The translations under genes were made by a program, and so were the position numbers. The notes beneath the pieces are model-generated. The model was not told the origin of the DNA. It saw only the letters and a list, made by a program, of their open reading frames with translations, and did no database searches. Shown one piece after another: positions 18,698 through 30,721 of a DNA stretch of 64,000 nt (position 1 is the first letter of the stretch; every line of letters begins with the position of its first letter). The stretch is taken from positions 20,397,958 through 20,461,957 of the forward strand of contig OZ038321.1 in NCBI GenBank assembly GCA_964035795.1, given 5' to 3'. The stretch comes from Pterobdella sp. o SKG-2022 (taxonomy: Eukaryota; Annelida; Clitellata; Hirudinida; Piscicolidae).

Positions 18698-20980
18698 TTA
18701 TGAATTTTGCCAATCAAGGCTTTCTATATTTTCCTTTTGAAAACCATAAACTATAGTGATATCTTTTTTCTTCATTTCTATGAAACTAGGATAAGTTTTA
18801 AGCTTGTTATTAGAACAATCAAATTTTTTTAAATCTTTACAGCTGACTATTTCTTTTGGTATTTCTTGAATCAAGTTTTCAGAAACGTTGAAACATTCCA
18901 AATTCGTCATTTTTTTAATACTTTTTGGTATTTCTTTGATGTTATTATTCTTTAAATTCAAAACTTTCAATCTATATAGAAACGATAGTTTTTCTGGAAA
19001 TAAGTCAATTTTGTTTTTTGAGATGTCGAGATGTTTTAAAGAAGCCAAAACATCGATGTCATTTTGAGGAAAATGTTCAATTTTATTATTAGAAATATTC
19101 AAATATTGCAGCTGGTAGAGATTTTTGAAACTCTTTGGGAGTGAGGTAATGAGATTATTTGATAAGTCAACTCTTTTAAGTGTACTCAAACAAAGTATAG
19201 AAGCATGTAATGATGTGAGATTATTACCGCTGAAGTTTATATCTTCTAGCTTACAATTCTTTATATTCTTTATTCCAGATAGCATATTGTTTGATATGTC
19301 AAAATGTGTTAGTTGATTCAAAAGAGGCATTTCGTCTGGAATTTCTTTTATATTATTTGAACAAATATTCAGACTAGCCAAACAAGAAAGAGAAAACAAA
19401 CTTTCAGGAAATTTACTCAAATTTAAATGAGATATGTTTAAAGAAGAAAGCTTTGGTTTATAGCTAGTTACATATTTGTAAATCATCATATCGACAACAT
19501 TTTCTTCTAAGCAACAACCGGAACAATTAAAAACTTCGGCGTTACATGGAATATCAATATCTTCTATGGGGTTCTGACATGAAGAAAATTCCATAAGCCC
19601 AGTCAAATGTTTGAAGGATTTTGGAATTGATTTTAATGAGTTTTGACCTATTCGAAAAATTTTCAAGCTTTTCAAGTTTCTCAAATCTGTCTGAAAGCTT
19701 CCAAACTTATTGTTTGTTAAATCCAACTCATCCAGCAGCTGTTCAAATCCAAAGTCATGTGGGAGATTTTCCAAATTGTTATTTTTCAATAGAAGTTGTT
19801 TGAGACTCACAAGTTGGCATATGCTCACAGGGAGAGATTCGATGTTGTTGTTATTTAAATTAAGTTTCCTTAATTTACTCAAATAGTTTATATTTTGCGG
19901 AAGAAATTTAATTTCATTTGAGCTAAGGTTGATTTCAGTGCAGTTGATTAAATTAGCAATTTGATCAATTTTCCTCAGATTGTTTGAAGATAAATCTAAA
20001 ATTCTCAAATTTTTTAAATTTATAAAATCCGTGAAAATACATTGCAGTTTATTGTTTTTCACGCGGAGAGTTTTCAATTGTTTCAATGCACCAATTGAAG
20101 AGGGCAAACATTGTAGATTATTGTCATTTAAGTTCAAATGCACCAAAGAGCACTGCAGACTTTCAAAGATTTCTTCTAAACTAGCAAGATTATTACTTTC
20201 CAGGTTGAGATATCTCAAAAATTTAAGTTTTCCTAATCCTTTTGGAATATTCTCTAATAGATTAAAAGAAGAGTCCAGTGTCGTCAACTTTGAAAGCAAT
20301 TCAATGCCGTCAGGCAATTCCTCTATGAGGTTATGAGAAATGTTAAAAGTTTTTATTTTGGGATACTTTGAAGATATAAGAGGGAGTTTACGTAGCTTGT
20401 TGTAGGATAGGTCTAAATGGAAAGCTGGGAGATAAATAGACGAACTCAAATGTTGGATTGCATTGTTGGATACATTGAGATTTTTCAAATTTTTTGCTTT
20501 ATTCATTGATTGAGGTAAAATTTTTAAACTGTTGTGCGCTAACTTCAACCTTTTCAGACTTTTAGACTTGTATAGTGAAACCGGTAGATTTTTCAGAGAA
20601 TTTTTTGTAAAATCAATTTCATCCAATTTCTTGAGTTTAAAAATATTTTCAGGTAAAGTTTCAATTTTATTATTATAAAAATTCAAAAGTGATAAATTTT
20701 TGAGTTTTGATACATTTTTGGATAATTTTTTAATTCTGTTATGTTGGGCAGTGAAACTTATAGTCGTCTTCTGGAGTTCTTCATTTAGAAAAATCTCTTC
20801 AGGCACTTCGTTTAAAGCTGCAGAGTCATAATCAATAACCACCTTATGGGCTTCAAGAGAAATATGTCGTTTTATGTTTGAAGGTAAATACTCAATGCGA
20901 CTGTTATTAGCTGCAGCTTCCTTTTTGTTTTTCAATATTTGTCTGCTTTTTGAAGTAACAAAAGATTTCTGCATCAACAT
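18698..20980 (-). CDS. Intronless leucine-rich-repeat protein, 760 aa
   Basis: Almost the whole protein is about 28-30 tandem leucine-rich repeats of the LxxLxLxxNxLxxLP type (SHOC2/LRRC40/LRRIQ4-like, 23-residue units), for example LEYLNISNNKI-like and LKHLDISKNKIDLFP units. There is no signal peptide, membrane segment or capping cysteine cluster, so it should be cytoplasmic. The central region (about residues 480-505) has a CSGCC-containing break in the repeats, as several two-block LRR proteins have. The N-terminal 50 residues are basic and non-repeat. I cannot name the orthologue; LRRC40-like or LRRIQ4-like are the nearest by layout. The single open frame stands out beside its intron-rich neighbours, which fits either a retrocopy or intron loss. 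It is tandem with CHCHD2/10 (330 bp apart) and head-to-head with the PHETA-like gene. Confidence 0.93.
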   Translation of the reverse strand: MLMQKSFVTSKSRQILKNKKEAAANNSRIEYLPSNIKRHISLEAHKVVIDYDSAALNEVPEEIFLNEELQKTTISFTAQHNRIKKLSKNVSKLKNLSLLNFYNNKIETLPENIFKLKKLDEIDFTKNSLKNLPVSLYKSKSLKRLKLAHNSLKILPQSMNKAKNLKNLNVSNNAIQHLSSSIYLPAFHLDLSYNKLRKLPLISSKYPKIKTFNISHNLIEELPDGIELLSKLTTLDSSFNLLENIPKGLGKLKFLRYLNLESNNLASLEEIFESLQCSLVHLNLNDNNLQCLPSSIGALKQLKTLRVKNNKLQCIFTDFINLKNLRILDLSSNNLRKIDQIANLINCTEINLSSNEIKFLPQNINYLSKLRKLNLNNNNIESLPVSICQLVSLKQLLLKNNNLENLPHDFGFEQLLDELDLTNNKFGSFQTDLRNLKSLKIFRIGQNSLKSIPKSFKHLTGLMEFSSCQNPIEDIDIPCNAEVFNCSGCCLEENVVDMMIYKYVTSYKPKLSSLNISHLNLSKFPESLFSLSCLASLNICSNNIKEIPDEMPLLNQLTHFDISNNMLSGIKNIKNCKLEDINFSGNNLTSLHASILCLSTLKRVDLSNNLITSLPKSFKNLYQLQYLNISNNKIEHFPQNDIDVLASLKHLDISKNKIDLFPEKLSFLYRLKVLNLKNNNIKEIPKSIKKMTNLECFNVSENLIQEIPKEIVSCKDLKKFDCSNNKLKTYPSFIEMKKKDITIVYGFQKENIESLDWQNS

Positions 20981-21971
20981 TTTAAATGAATTTCAAAACA
21001 TAAATAATTTCCTTTTCAGAAAATTTAATTATCAAAACGATTTTTTTCATAAAATACAAGCTTGGAGCATTTAAATATTAACTAGAAAATACAGTCGTCA
21101 TGGGCAACGACTGATTATAAATTACCTTCCACTTAATCACATATTTCACATTCCACTTAGCTTGAATTATAAGGCATTGAATAACAAAAAATTAGAGTTT
21201 TATTGGTTTTTCCAAGTGTCATAAAGCTAAACCCAGAAATATGAATAATTACTGACAATTTTTTATGATACTTTATTTTTTTAATTTGAATTTTCCACAA
21301 AAATTTTATATACAAGTTCAATTTTTCATGAAATAATCAAAAGTTATGATTGTTTTAGAATCAATAGTCAAATACTTCACAAATTAAATTTAAAATTACA
21401 AAGTATAAAAAAAAGATAAAAATGATTTTCACTGTAATCTGGATTAAAGTATCAAGATTCATGTGTATAATTTAGTACGATTGAATTAGATTAAAAAACT
21501 AAAAAAACTCAAATAATTTTTTTACATTAAGAAAGTTACATAGAAGAAATTAAAATTGAATAAAAAAGTAAAAAATGGATGATTAAATGCGAAAAAACAC
21601 GTAAAGTTGCACCAGTCACAGCTGGTATGGAAGCTATCAAATATTATCACTAGAAGTGTGAAAAATGAAAATTGGTTTGGCGTTTTTTTTCTTTTCAACA
21701 AATTTTTAAATACCAAGCAAAAAATATAATAATGGTGAAAGTAAATAAGTATAGTAACTCAATTATGTTGAAGCCTTAAAATAATGAAGTTCAAAAACAA
21801 ACGAAAAAAATAAGCTTTTAAAAATTTTTTTTACATAATAAAAGCTAAATTAAAAGATTTTTGTCTCTAGTTTTCCTTTTAAACTGATTCTTTAAAAAAA
21901 TTTTTATGAAACATTACAATATTTAAGAGTGAATATTGCTCATACAATTATAAAAGTCGAACATAATTAAA
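20981..21971. other. Divergent promoter region between LRR and PHETA-like genes
   Basis: About 990 bp between two start codons that point away from each other. It is probably a shared or back-to-back promoter region. It contains no CpG-rich patch, convincing TATA element or supported exon. Confidence 0.45.
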
Positions 21972-23072
21972 ATGAAGTTTTCAAATGAAGCATTTATAAA
22001 AGACCTCATAATGAATGATAATAAAAGAATTTTTATCGAAGGTAATTTGTGTCATCGTAAAAAAGGAAAAAAATCTGAATTCAAAAATAGATGGTTCAAA
22101 TTAAAAGCAAATCTTTTGTTTTATTACAAGTCAAATTCTCTTGGAATTTCAATAGAAGATGAGCCCAAAGGATTGTTAGTATTAACAGAATTTGAAATTA
22201 CACTTGTGGATGAAATGTCTTTCAACTTAAAATTTCAAAATGATGAACACCAATTCAAAGGATCCAACAGTGAAGTGAAAGATAAATGGGTTTCTGCTCT
22301 TCAAAGTTCCAACATTAATTATCTCAAAATTGCTCTCAATGAATTGAAATTGAAGTTAGCATCGAAAAATTATAATGTAAATTCCCCTAAATCTAGTACA
22401 GAAGTTATTTCAAGGTTGTATGAAAAAAATAAAAATTTCAAAAGTGAACAATTGAAAAAAATTAAATCCCAGGAAAAAATAAAACAAAAATCTAGGAAAA
22501 ATTCAGTAAAAGATATTGATAAAGGAATAAGTATTCCTCAAGTGCAAAGTTCCAAGGTTCTACATCAAATTCGTAAAAGTTATAGTCTTTCAAGTTTAAT
22601 GTTAGACGAAGAGAGTGGTAAAATATACTCAAAAACTTTATTTCTTCGAGTTCCTTCAGATTTATCTCTTGAAGTGGCCTTTCCAAGATTTAACCTTGAG
22701 TCAGATCTTATTAAATACAGAAGAAAAAGTTTGGAACCAAGCAGCAATAAGTCTACAGAAGGTCTTGTTTCAAATGATAATTTCACTTCTAATCAAAGAT
22801 ATGGTAGATTTCTAACTCCAGACAAGACATTCAATGAGAATTCAAATGAAACAACTAAAATTTCAAAAACGCCTTTTAAAGATATTCCTATAAATAATTT
22901 TGAAAAAACCAATCTTACAAAATTTGAAAATTTGAAAAGAGACAAAAAAGAAGTAAATTATTATTTTAAAAAACCAACACCTAATTCTATTAACAAAAAG
23001 AAGTTAAGAGAAGATTTTTTCAATAATCAGAAACAAGCCAAATCAGACTCAAATTTCCCCATAATTCAATAA
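21972..23072 (+). CDS. PHETA/sesquipedalian-like PH-domain protein, intronless
   Basis: A single open frame of 366 aa. Residues about 19-115 form a PH domain: FIEGNLCHRKKGKKSEFKNR followed by WFKLKANLLFYYKS, then the strand PKGLLVLTEFEITLV and the C-terminal helix KDKWVSALQSSN. The helix runs straight into NYLKIALNELKLKLAS, the feature that marks PHETA1/2 (sesquipedalian, IPIP27), endosomal adaptors that bind the phosphatase OCRL and help receptor recycling. About 25 residues on, ISRLYEKNKNFKSEQLKKIK falls where those proteins carry the F&H motif that binds OCRL, but Phe is replaced by Ile and His by Tyr. The rest (to 366) is Lys/Ser/Asn-rich and unrecognised, making it longer than the roughly 250-aa vertebrate proteins. 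PH lipid specificity cannot be judged. The family call is inferred from recalled sequence features. Confidence 0.8.
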   Translation: MKFSNEAFIKDLIMNDNKRIFIEGNLCHRKKGKKSEFKNRWFKLKANLLFYYKSNSLGISIEDEPKGLLVLTEFEITLVDEMSFNLKFQNDEHQFKGSNSEVKDKWVSALQSSNINYLKIALNELKLKLASKNYNVNSPKSSTEVISRLYEKNKNFKSEQLKKIKSQEKIKQKSRKNSVKDIDKGISIPQVQSSKVLHQIRKSYSLSSLMLDEESGKIYSKTLFLRVPSDLSLEVAFPRFNLESDLIKYRRKSLEPSSNKSTEGLVSNDNFTSNQRYGRFLTPDKTFNENSNETTKISKTPFKDIPINNFEKTNLTKFENLKRDKKEVNYYFKKPTPNSINKKKLREDFFNNQKQAKSDSNFPIIQ

Positions 23073-25356
23073 AAAAAATTCTTTCTAAAGAAGTTTTTTA
23101 TTATAAGTGGTGAGAAAACATTATGAATAACTTGAAACAAGAATTGAAGTAATTATATGGTTATAAATTGATAGTAGTGCATTATAATCTATTTAACAAA
23201 ATCCTATATAAATATGATAGAAGCTAGTTGGTGATATTTGATAACGTGTTAATCAATATAATTTTGCCATCTGATCTAGTTTTGTTTTTAGTTACACTTT
23301 ATACAAACTCATTTTTAAGTTTCACTATTGAGTAGTAAATATTTCTGATGAATTTATTATTTTAGTTCATTAATCATTATACTTGTTAATCTTGTGATAC
23401 AATCTCATGGATATTCATAATTCCATATTTCACTCTTACTTCCTGGTGGGATTATTTTTTTGCATATTAATTCAAAGTTATTACATAAGTTGAACTTATA
23501 CGAATAATCGCAGAATGTTTTAAGGATTTTATTATAACAATAACTAACAAAAGTTTCTAATTTCTTCAGTATCTTCATTATTAGAAAATTAATAATCTTT
23601 TTTAACACACTTAAGCATGAAATACAAATATTAGGATTATTATTAGCAGTTAATAGTATTTATCATTAGCAAACTTGAGTGCTTTACATGTAGTGAGCTA
23701 TGTAGTGTTACATATTTCACGTGTGTTATATCAATCAGTGTGTATTTCTTCATTCTTATTGGTTTCATACAGTCAAGATCTTCGAGAAAAAAAATTTTTT
23801 TTCGATATTTATAGTATTTTTATTATATATGATCTTTTGTTTATTTATATATATACTCAAATCAATTTTTTAGATTCAATTTTCTTGATTTTTATCGTAA
23901 TATAAGAACTTTACAATAAAAGTCAAGAAAACTCAAACCAATATTATTTTTTTATATTTTAACTGCAAGTAATTGTTTCAGTGCCGATTTCAATATTTTC
24001 ATTCGATATAACTCATACCTAATTAGTTGTTTCTGTGTTTTATACTTTGTAGTCCTTGAAAATCTGAAGCAAATTAATAATAAGTAATAAACTTATGTTT
24101 TACACATTAAAATGAGTTGTTTCATCACGGGTTACAGTTTATATATTTTCGGTGAGTTTTCTGTATTTATTGCTTTTCAAAATAATTATTTTGAATAGAA
24201 AATTACTCCATCACTTCCGATCACTTTAAAAATGATAAAATCATATTTTTTTCAAAATTACATTTTTAAATAACGTTGAAAATTTAAAAAATAAACTTGA
24301 GAGATTTTAACTTTTTTTCGAACTTTAACTATAAATTATACTTCTTTGAACATCGAATAATTTAGTTATTAACGAGGAGTTTTAAAACAATTTTGAATTC
24401 CTCAACCTTGTATGTCGATCATCAAAACACCGGCCTTTCGGTTACGCGAAATGTATGTTTTACAAGGCACTTCTAAGTGTATTAAAAAAGTATGTTTAAT
24501 TTTTGGTTACTATATAAAAAAGAAGTATTTTTTGAGAATCATTGTGAATTGTTATTATCTTCAAAACTTATCTAAAAACGAGACATTGAAGCATTAATAA
24601 ATAAACGAAAATTTTTTTTTTCAAAATAATTTTTGAAAAAACTGTTTAAATAGCGATCGTTTTCTTTCAAACTTCTAAAGGAATACCGGCTCTTGAAAAC
24701 CACGCTAAACTAAACTAGCATCGTGCAAGTGAATCTGCATGGAAACTTTCATAGATATTCTTCTCACTTTTGCCAGAAAGTAACCGTTACATGCCAGTCT
24801 TGCACTTTTGGTTCTATCTATACTATTAAGCAAGACTGCTAGACAATATTAAGAGAGCTTGAGAAATACGCATTTAACTATACTTCACTGAATATTGTCT
24901 TCTTATACAAAAAATTTTAATTTTTAATGTTGTTATTTCATTTTAATTTATTTAAATCATTAAAATGTGTTTTCATGGTAATCACTAGCCACGTGATAAC
25001 AACTTTTGTTCTAAGTGACTAAACTTGTTAATCCAACAATTAGCACCTGTTTCACAGTATTTTAACGTTTAACAGTACAAAAATAAAAATATAGAAACGA
25101 TAAAGCACGAAAAAAAAAATTGTGATGAGTAAAAAAAATGGACAATGGGCCACAATGTAAGTATATATTTTGTATAGCGTTTCTTACGCATCGTTCAGAG
25201 GCGCTCTGCTATGAAGTGCTTGAAATATCGAATTTCAAAATTTTCGATGCAAATAGAATGAAAAAGAAAAGATTTGAAAATAGGAAGTAGAAAACTCTAG
25301 AGCAAAAGACCAGAAAAAGAAAAAGCAGATTTAGGAGAGGGAGGAATAATAAAGAG
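23073..25356. other. Intergenic, no supported gene
   Basis: AT-rich sequence without exon-like frames. A 9-bp inverted repeat (CAGTCTTGC at 24795-24803, with its complement at 24830-24838) could form a hairpin but is within chance expectation. Confidence 0.4.
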
Positions 25357-25379
25357 TTAAGAGCGGGAAAAGGATTGTA

Positions 25380-25925
25380 GGTGAGCACGCTTAAAGAGTA
25401 GTATAAAGTTAGAAAGGTGAATTAGAGTAAAAGATTTTGTAGATGAAAGTACAGGTTTTGTAGAAAGAGCGATAGTGAAGAGGTAGCCAGAGGAGATCAA
25501 TAAGAGATGGAGAAACCCAGGAAATGATTTTTCAAAAGCCACAATAAAATGAGTAATATTTAAGAACACAAATTAGTTCATTAAGATATGAAGCGTTTCG
25601 TTGTCAGCATAATATTTTCCGATAAACCTGATAACGAAAAGTTTCGTATCTTAATAAACTTATGAGAAACCAGGCGAGCAGCAGAGTTGAAAGCTTCAGT
25701 AAGAAAATAAAAATAAGTTTTAGAAAGATTATAGTATGAAGAGTTGCAATAGTAAAAACGGAAGAGAACAAGAGAGCAGACAAGAATCTTTAGAGAGGCA
25801 TCGTCAAGGTAATGCAACGGAGGCGGTAAAAACAAAAATAAACAGAGAATTTTAGATTTAAAAAAAAAAAAACCAAGAAGAAATTCAAAACTGCGAGGAT
25901 ATAAGATGTTAAAAAACAGTATCAA
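25380..25925 (-). pseudogene. LINE (CR1/Jockey-like) reverse-transcriptase C-terminal remnant
   Basis: On the minus strand two broken frames read FNSAARLVSHKF and then LIDLLWLPLHYRSFYKTCTF followed by IYKIFYSNSPFYL. These match the recurrent AARLV and LHWLP-x-x-R-x-x-YK-x-P-x-YL blocks at the end of non-LTR retrotransposon ORF2. Frames are disrupted around 25570-25590, so it is dead. The plus strand of this region is purine-rich. Confidence 0.6.
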
Positions 25926-25984
25926 AAACAGAAGAAAAGTCGAAAGAAAAAAGAATGTTCCCTAGAGTAATAAAAATATCGATT

Positions 25985-26056
25985 GATCTCGAAATTTCTT
26001 GGAGTAAACATCACTATATTAAGTAGTTTATAGATTATTATCATTATTACAGTCGT
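25985..26056 (+). mobile_element. LINE 3'-end fragment with (ATT)n tail, copy 2
   Basis: The segment from tctcgaaatttcttggagta through aacatcactatatta and tagattattatcattatt aligns with 8784-8845. It is on the opposite strand to the LINE remnant next to it, so it is probably a separate insertion. Confidence 0.5.
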
Positions 26057-27829
26057 AAACTAGAAGAGCATCATTAGTGTTTTTTAGAAAACAAGTTTCA
26101 CCAGAGTGGAGAGTTGAAGTTCCATTGACAAAGCGAGGCATCTCTACTTTACTAAATAAACAACCATAAAATATTAAAATTGTTTGAGTATAAATTACAC
26201 GTAAACATTTAAAAAATGTTGTCCTAATTTGAACATAACATAATCCGTTAACACTTGCCAGTTTTCATTCATTAAAAGTTATTTTCTTTTTTTGCGTGAT
26301 TACATAAGAAACAGTTTGCTTTTGTATGAAAAACTTTTTAAAAGTCAATTCACTTAAAAGATTTATGAAGGTTAAAAAATTTCTTATTTCAAGTCTAAAC
26401 TTAAATTGCCACCATTTTTGTTAAAAACTATATGTTAAATTGTCACCATTTCTTGCGGATTTTGTGATAAAAAAACAAAAAATTCATGTTTAAATAATAG
26501 TTGAACGATATTGTTTTCAAAAACTAGTAGAAAATTGAAAAATCATTTTATTATGTACTCAAAAACGTGAAAGGCTACTAAAAAGCATTCTTGTACGTAA
26601 ACTCGATCAAAATACTTTTCTTCACAAAAAACGACAAGATATTCAATTAAAAATGACAAAAAATAAGCTGTGTAAAGACCAACAGGAAATTTTTTTGTTG
26701 TGCTATAATGAGACATTTTCAATTGAGAAAGCATTTGTCAATGTCGTTTCTATGTATTTTTACAATCCTATTATATAAACTGCCCGCGCGTAGAAATTTA
26801 GTTTTTCTATTATTTCAAACCTTCTAAAACTATGAAAAATTGATTGATTGAAGAAAAATTAAGATAATTTTATTAAAAATTTGAGTATTTATTCCATATT
26901 GTGAGGCTTGAACCAATTTATTAAATTATTCGTAAAAATTATTAGCTGCTTACATTGTATATACACAAGCGTATGGGTTTCGAAACGTTGTGGCCCAAGA
27001 ATGTAACCTTCGATGGTAATGACTGATTGAAGTGCTTAAAATAGGTTTCATTAATAATCTTTAAAGTTCACAATACTCGTACTCGTTCACTTTGAGTTTT
27101 TATATAACCCTATGAGTCGATTTTATGAGTGATTTTTCATCGTAACCTTCTAATGTTAATCTCCAAAGCAATTTCACCTTCAATATTTCACTGTTTAAAA
27201 TATCAAGAAAATTACATACAAGTTCTTTCACGAAAATTTTTAGGTTACGAAATCTAATTCAGACTATAGACATAACAGGTAACTAAAGAGTTTCAAATTA
27301 ATTAAAATTTTTATAACTTTTCACTTACGTGTTTCTACGTGTATTTACTGATCATTCCCTATATCATCATTAGAATGTAAAGTACTGGTGCCTTCATCGA
27401 AAATGTCGATAAGAGTGGTCTGATACATACATTCCTTATGGGGGTCTTTCAAACAAATATTTATCTTGACGAAATAATATAATCAATCTCAAAAAGCTAC
27501 TAAAAAACAAAAAAGTTTCTAGATTCTTTTAGAAAAGGTAGCAGCTTTACCATTTAACTGGCTAGGACGTTGAGTTGATGTTCTTTAACGCCATGTCCAA
27601 TATAATGAAGATTTGTTTGTGATTTTTTTAATAATGTAAATTTATTTTGTTGAATTGAAATGTAATTTGAAAAATCATTTGCATAAAATCCAAACGAAAT
27701 TTTTGACTATTCATAATTTTAAAAAATCTTTCGCCTTTTAGTAACACTCTTTGTTTTCCCACAACTTACCTTTACTAATATCATTTTCTGACTCATAGCT
27801 TTGAGTATTCTTAATTTAACTGTCCTAAA
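26057..27829. other. Intergenic region upstream of ATOX1
   Basis: No supported gene. The 26960-27130 and 27540-27600 sections are less AT-rich and may be repeat debris; no second copy was seen in the window. Confidence 0.4.
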
Positions 27830-28546
27830 ATGGCTAAGGTAATAAAATTTATAAAGTTTTGTTCCCATTATTTAATAAATTTATCTCACATATGCTAACT
27901 TTTTTTCAAATGTAGTTTGTTACATTACATAAGATGAGAGAGTATTGTATCAAATACTACATTTTAACCTGTTTGAAAGCTATTAAATAATTTATTTAAT
28001 TTTTATTCATCAGAAAGTTTTTCACATGGAAATGACATGCAATGGTTGCGCTGAAGCCGCAAAAAGAATCCTAAAAAGACTAGAAAGTTTGTTGTTTTAT
28101 TAAGTAAACAAGAAGTGAAGACAGTTTTCTCAATGACTTCTTCATAAATGATTCTGAAAAGTTACATAGAATTTCAAAACTCTTATCTAGCTTTTTGTTA
28201 CTTAATTTTAATTAACTTTAGTTTTAAAATAAGGATTTTAGAAAGTTTTTCTATTTTTTCTCTTAATGATACTTAATAGTTTTTTTGAAAGAAGTTTCAT
28301 ATTTTTATAAATATTTTTTAATGCAAATTGTATTTTCTCATCTCACAATTACACTTTGGTTACTAATCATATGATCATTTTATAAATAATTAATTTCAAA
28401 AACTATTAATATTTTTCAACTTTTAAGTCAGTGATGTGGGAGTAGATTTGGAGAAAAAAACTTTGACTTTTGATACTGATAAACCTGATGAAGAAATTCT
28501 AACAGCTCTTTCCAAGACTGGAAAAGCTGTGAAGAAAGTCGAGTAA
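27830..28546 (+). CDS. ATOX1: ATOX1-type copper metallochaperone, 3 exons
   Basis: A cytosolic copper chaperone that hands Cu(I) to the copper-transporting P-type ATPases of the secretory pathway. Exons are 27830-27838, 28014-28086 and 28438... more exactly 28428-28546, phase-consistent, 66 aa (the human protein is 68). The HMA fold carries the metal-binding loop MTCNGC (MxCxxC) at about residues 9-14. The C-terminal half has DVGVDLEKKTLTFDTD and the loop lysine region LSKTGKAVKKVE. The lysine before AVKKV sits where ATOX1 has its conserved Lys60 in the KTGK motif. The first exon is only three codons (MAK) and uses ATG at the edge of a gtaata donor. All key residues are intact, so it should be functional. 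Confidence 0.93.
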
Positions 28547-30608
28547 GATCAAAGTGAAGTAATTTAAAGATATCAGAAATTCAATTCTTGCTACTTGTTT
28601 TAAAACTTCATAAAAGTTCATTAAATTGAGTTTTTTTTCTAGAAAATTTAAATATAATAGAACATTGTTATAAAAACTTTATTTTGTATAATTGTTTTAT
28701 TCCAACAACATATTCTCAAAAAAACGTTAAACACGTTGTAGGTGAGTTCGTTATGGTCTTAGATTATGGTTCAAAATTACCATAGCTTTTTTAATGAATC
28801 CCTTGTGATACATTACCCATTTCAAAACTTTTAATGCATTTAAATTTCTCTCATTATTATTTACCTTATTCTGTTGATGAACAAAATTTTGAGGGTTTTA
28901 AGGTGCATTGCTATTTTATGCTTAGTCTATAAATTATAAATTTTGAAAATCAAATAACAGTCTATATTGGTCATTATATTTGATAAACAAAATTTCAGTT
29001 CGTAAAAATGTGAAATGTTTTTGTATTTATTTTTTTGCTTTTTTAACTACTACTTAGCAACATATAAACATACATTTTTTTAATTTATCAAATGACTTTT
29101 CCAAATTTATTGTTGAACAAAAAACAAACGTTTGTCATTAAGAAATTTCAAGACATTACAAAACCAAGCTTAACGCGTCAAAATCAATCGGCACATGAAT
29201 CTACATAAAGTTAACTTCAAAAACTACAACTCTATAAAATTTTATTCTATCACATACTATCCTATATGAAAAATATCATCCATCGAAACAACCCTCACAA
29301 ATTTGACAGAAAAATTTCAGCAAGTAAAATTAAAATGGAATATTTTGTGAAAATAAAGCATTTTGTTCAAAAAGTCTATAGGGAATTTGTCTTATAAATC
29401 ATCGTCTTAAATCTCAATTCTGCGCTTAGGAATGCCTAATTGGTAGTATGAAAAATTTTGCAGTAAAAATTTGAATAAACTTATTTGAAAATTCTATTAA
29501 GACATACTCGCCAAAACTGACAGTTTGTTGACACACATGTTTTATTTCATGATTTTGTAGATTGCAAAAAAAATTATTTTTGTTTTTAGCATAAGAAATT
29601 CAATCGAATAACCATACACCAAGCAATCAAATAGTTGAAATAATACACAAAATACAATACTTATAACAGAGCAAATATGAACGTGGAATGCAGCAGTCTC
29701 TTTCAAATACGAATGTATATCAAAAAAATATATAATGATCAATGGAATTACTGGAAAGGTGGTGTGAGCATTGGAAAATTTGCGAGTGGGTTCCTCTCTT
29801 GAACGAATGATTCGGAAGGATTTAAAAGTTGATTTTTGAGCAAGTTTTGTTCTTGGTCTTTGATCTGTTTCATGTTAAATTCATTCGAGTATAAATTTTA
29901 ACAAAATTTAAATATATGCTTCGTTATATTATTATTTCGATAAAAATAATATACCTGGAGCTTTATAAAATGCCAAAATAATTTTATTTAGATGATTTAT
30001 TAGAAAAAAAATCCAAAATTTATATTTTCATGCAAAAACTCATAATTTTAAAAAATTGATAATGCAAGTTCACCTTAAAAAGCTTCGTACATTAAAATAA
30101 AAACATCACTTCATCATTTATATTGATAAAAATGGAATTACTTAGAGCCATAATCATGTTGAAATTAGTTTTGTTAAAAATCTTGAATACTCTGAAGCCA
30201 TGAAAGTGTTGGGATTTTGATGATTTAAGGGCGCAGAATTCTGTGGAGACGTGTTAAGTTTGTTTAAGAAGCTGATATTATTTCATAGAATGAGACTATT
30301 AAGACCAGTTTAACGAAGGAGACGCATTAGATTTATGCCAATATCTTACAGCCTAACAGCTCATCGTCAGTGCACGCTTTTCATATAACCAGAAGTGCTG
30401 CGAATAGAACCATGATGAAGGTCTTGAAGCTTAAAATTTTTTCTTGAAATTTGTTGAATTAAAATGTACTACATGTTTTTTGTGCTTAAATTTTAAAAGT
30501 GGAAACTTATTATAAATAACGATGATGTGCTAATGAAGTTTATGCTTATTTGCTTCAGATAGTTTACTTTTATTCTACATTTTTACTTTCTGTTTTTCCT
30601 ATATTCAG
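28547..30608. other. Intergenic or intronic, no supported gene
   Basis: Contains the ATOX1 3' region and AT-rich sequence. The 30200-30420 section is less AT-rich and could be old repeat. No gene is supported. Confidence 0.4.
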
Positions 30609-30721
30609 TACTAGGCAATCGCGACGATATAAACGTAAATGAAATTTTAAAAATTATTTATGAGAGAAATAATCTCAAGAAACAGTTTCAACAATTTAAA
30701 CTTTTTGTTTTGCAGAGTTAA
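30609..30721 (+). CDS. Possible terminal exon, 36 codons, unidentified
   Basis: A pyrimidine-rich acceptor (ttttcctatattcag) is followed by an open frame that reads LGNRDDINVNEILKIIYERN and continues LKKQFQQFKLF to a TAA. The composition is helix-forming and charged, more protein-like than surrounding frames. A donor at AAC|gtaaat inside it is an alternative end. No upstream exon was identified, so the gene and strand assignment are tentative. Confidence 0.3.
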
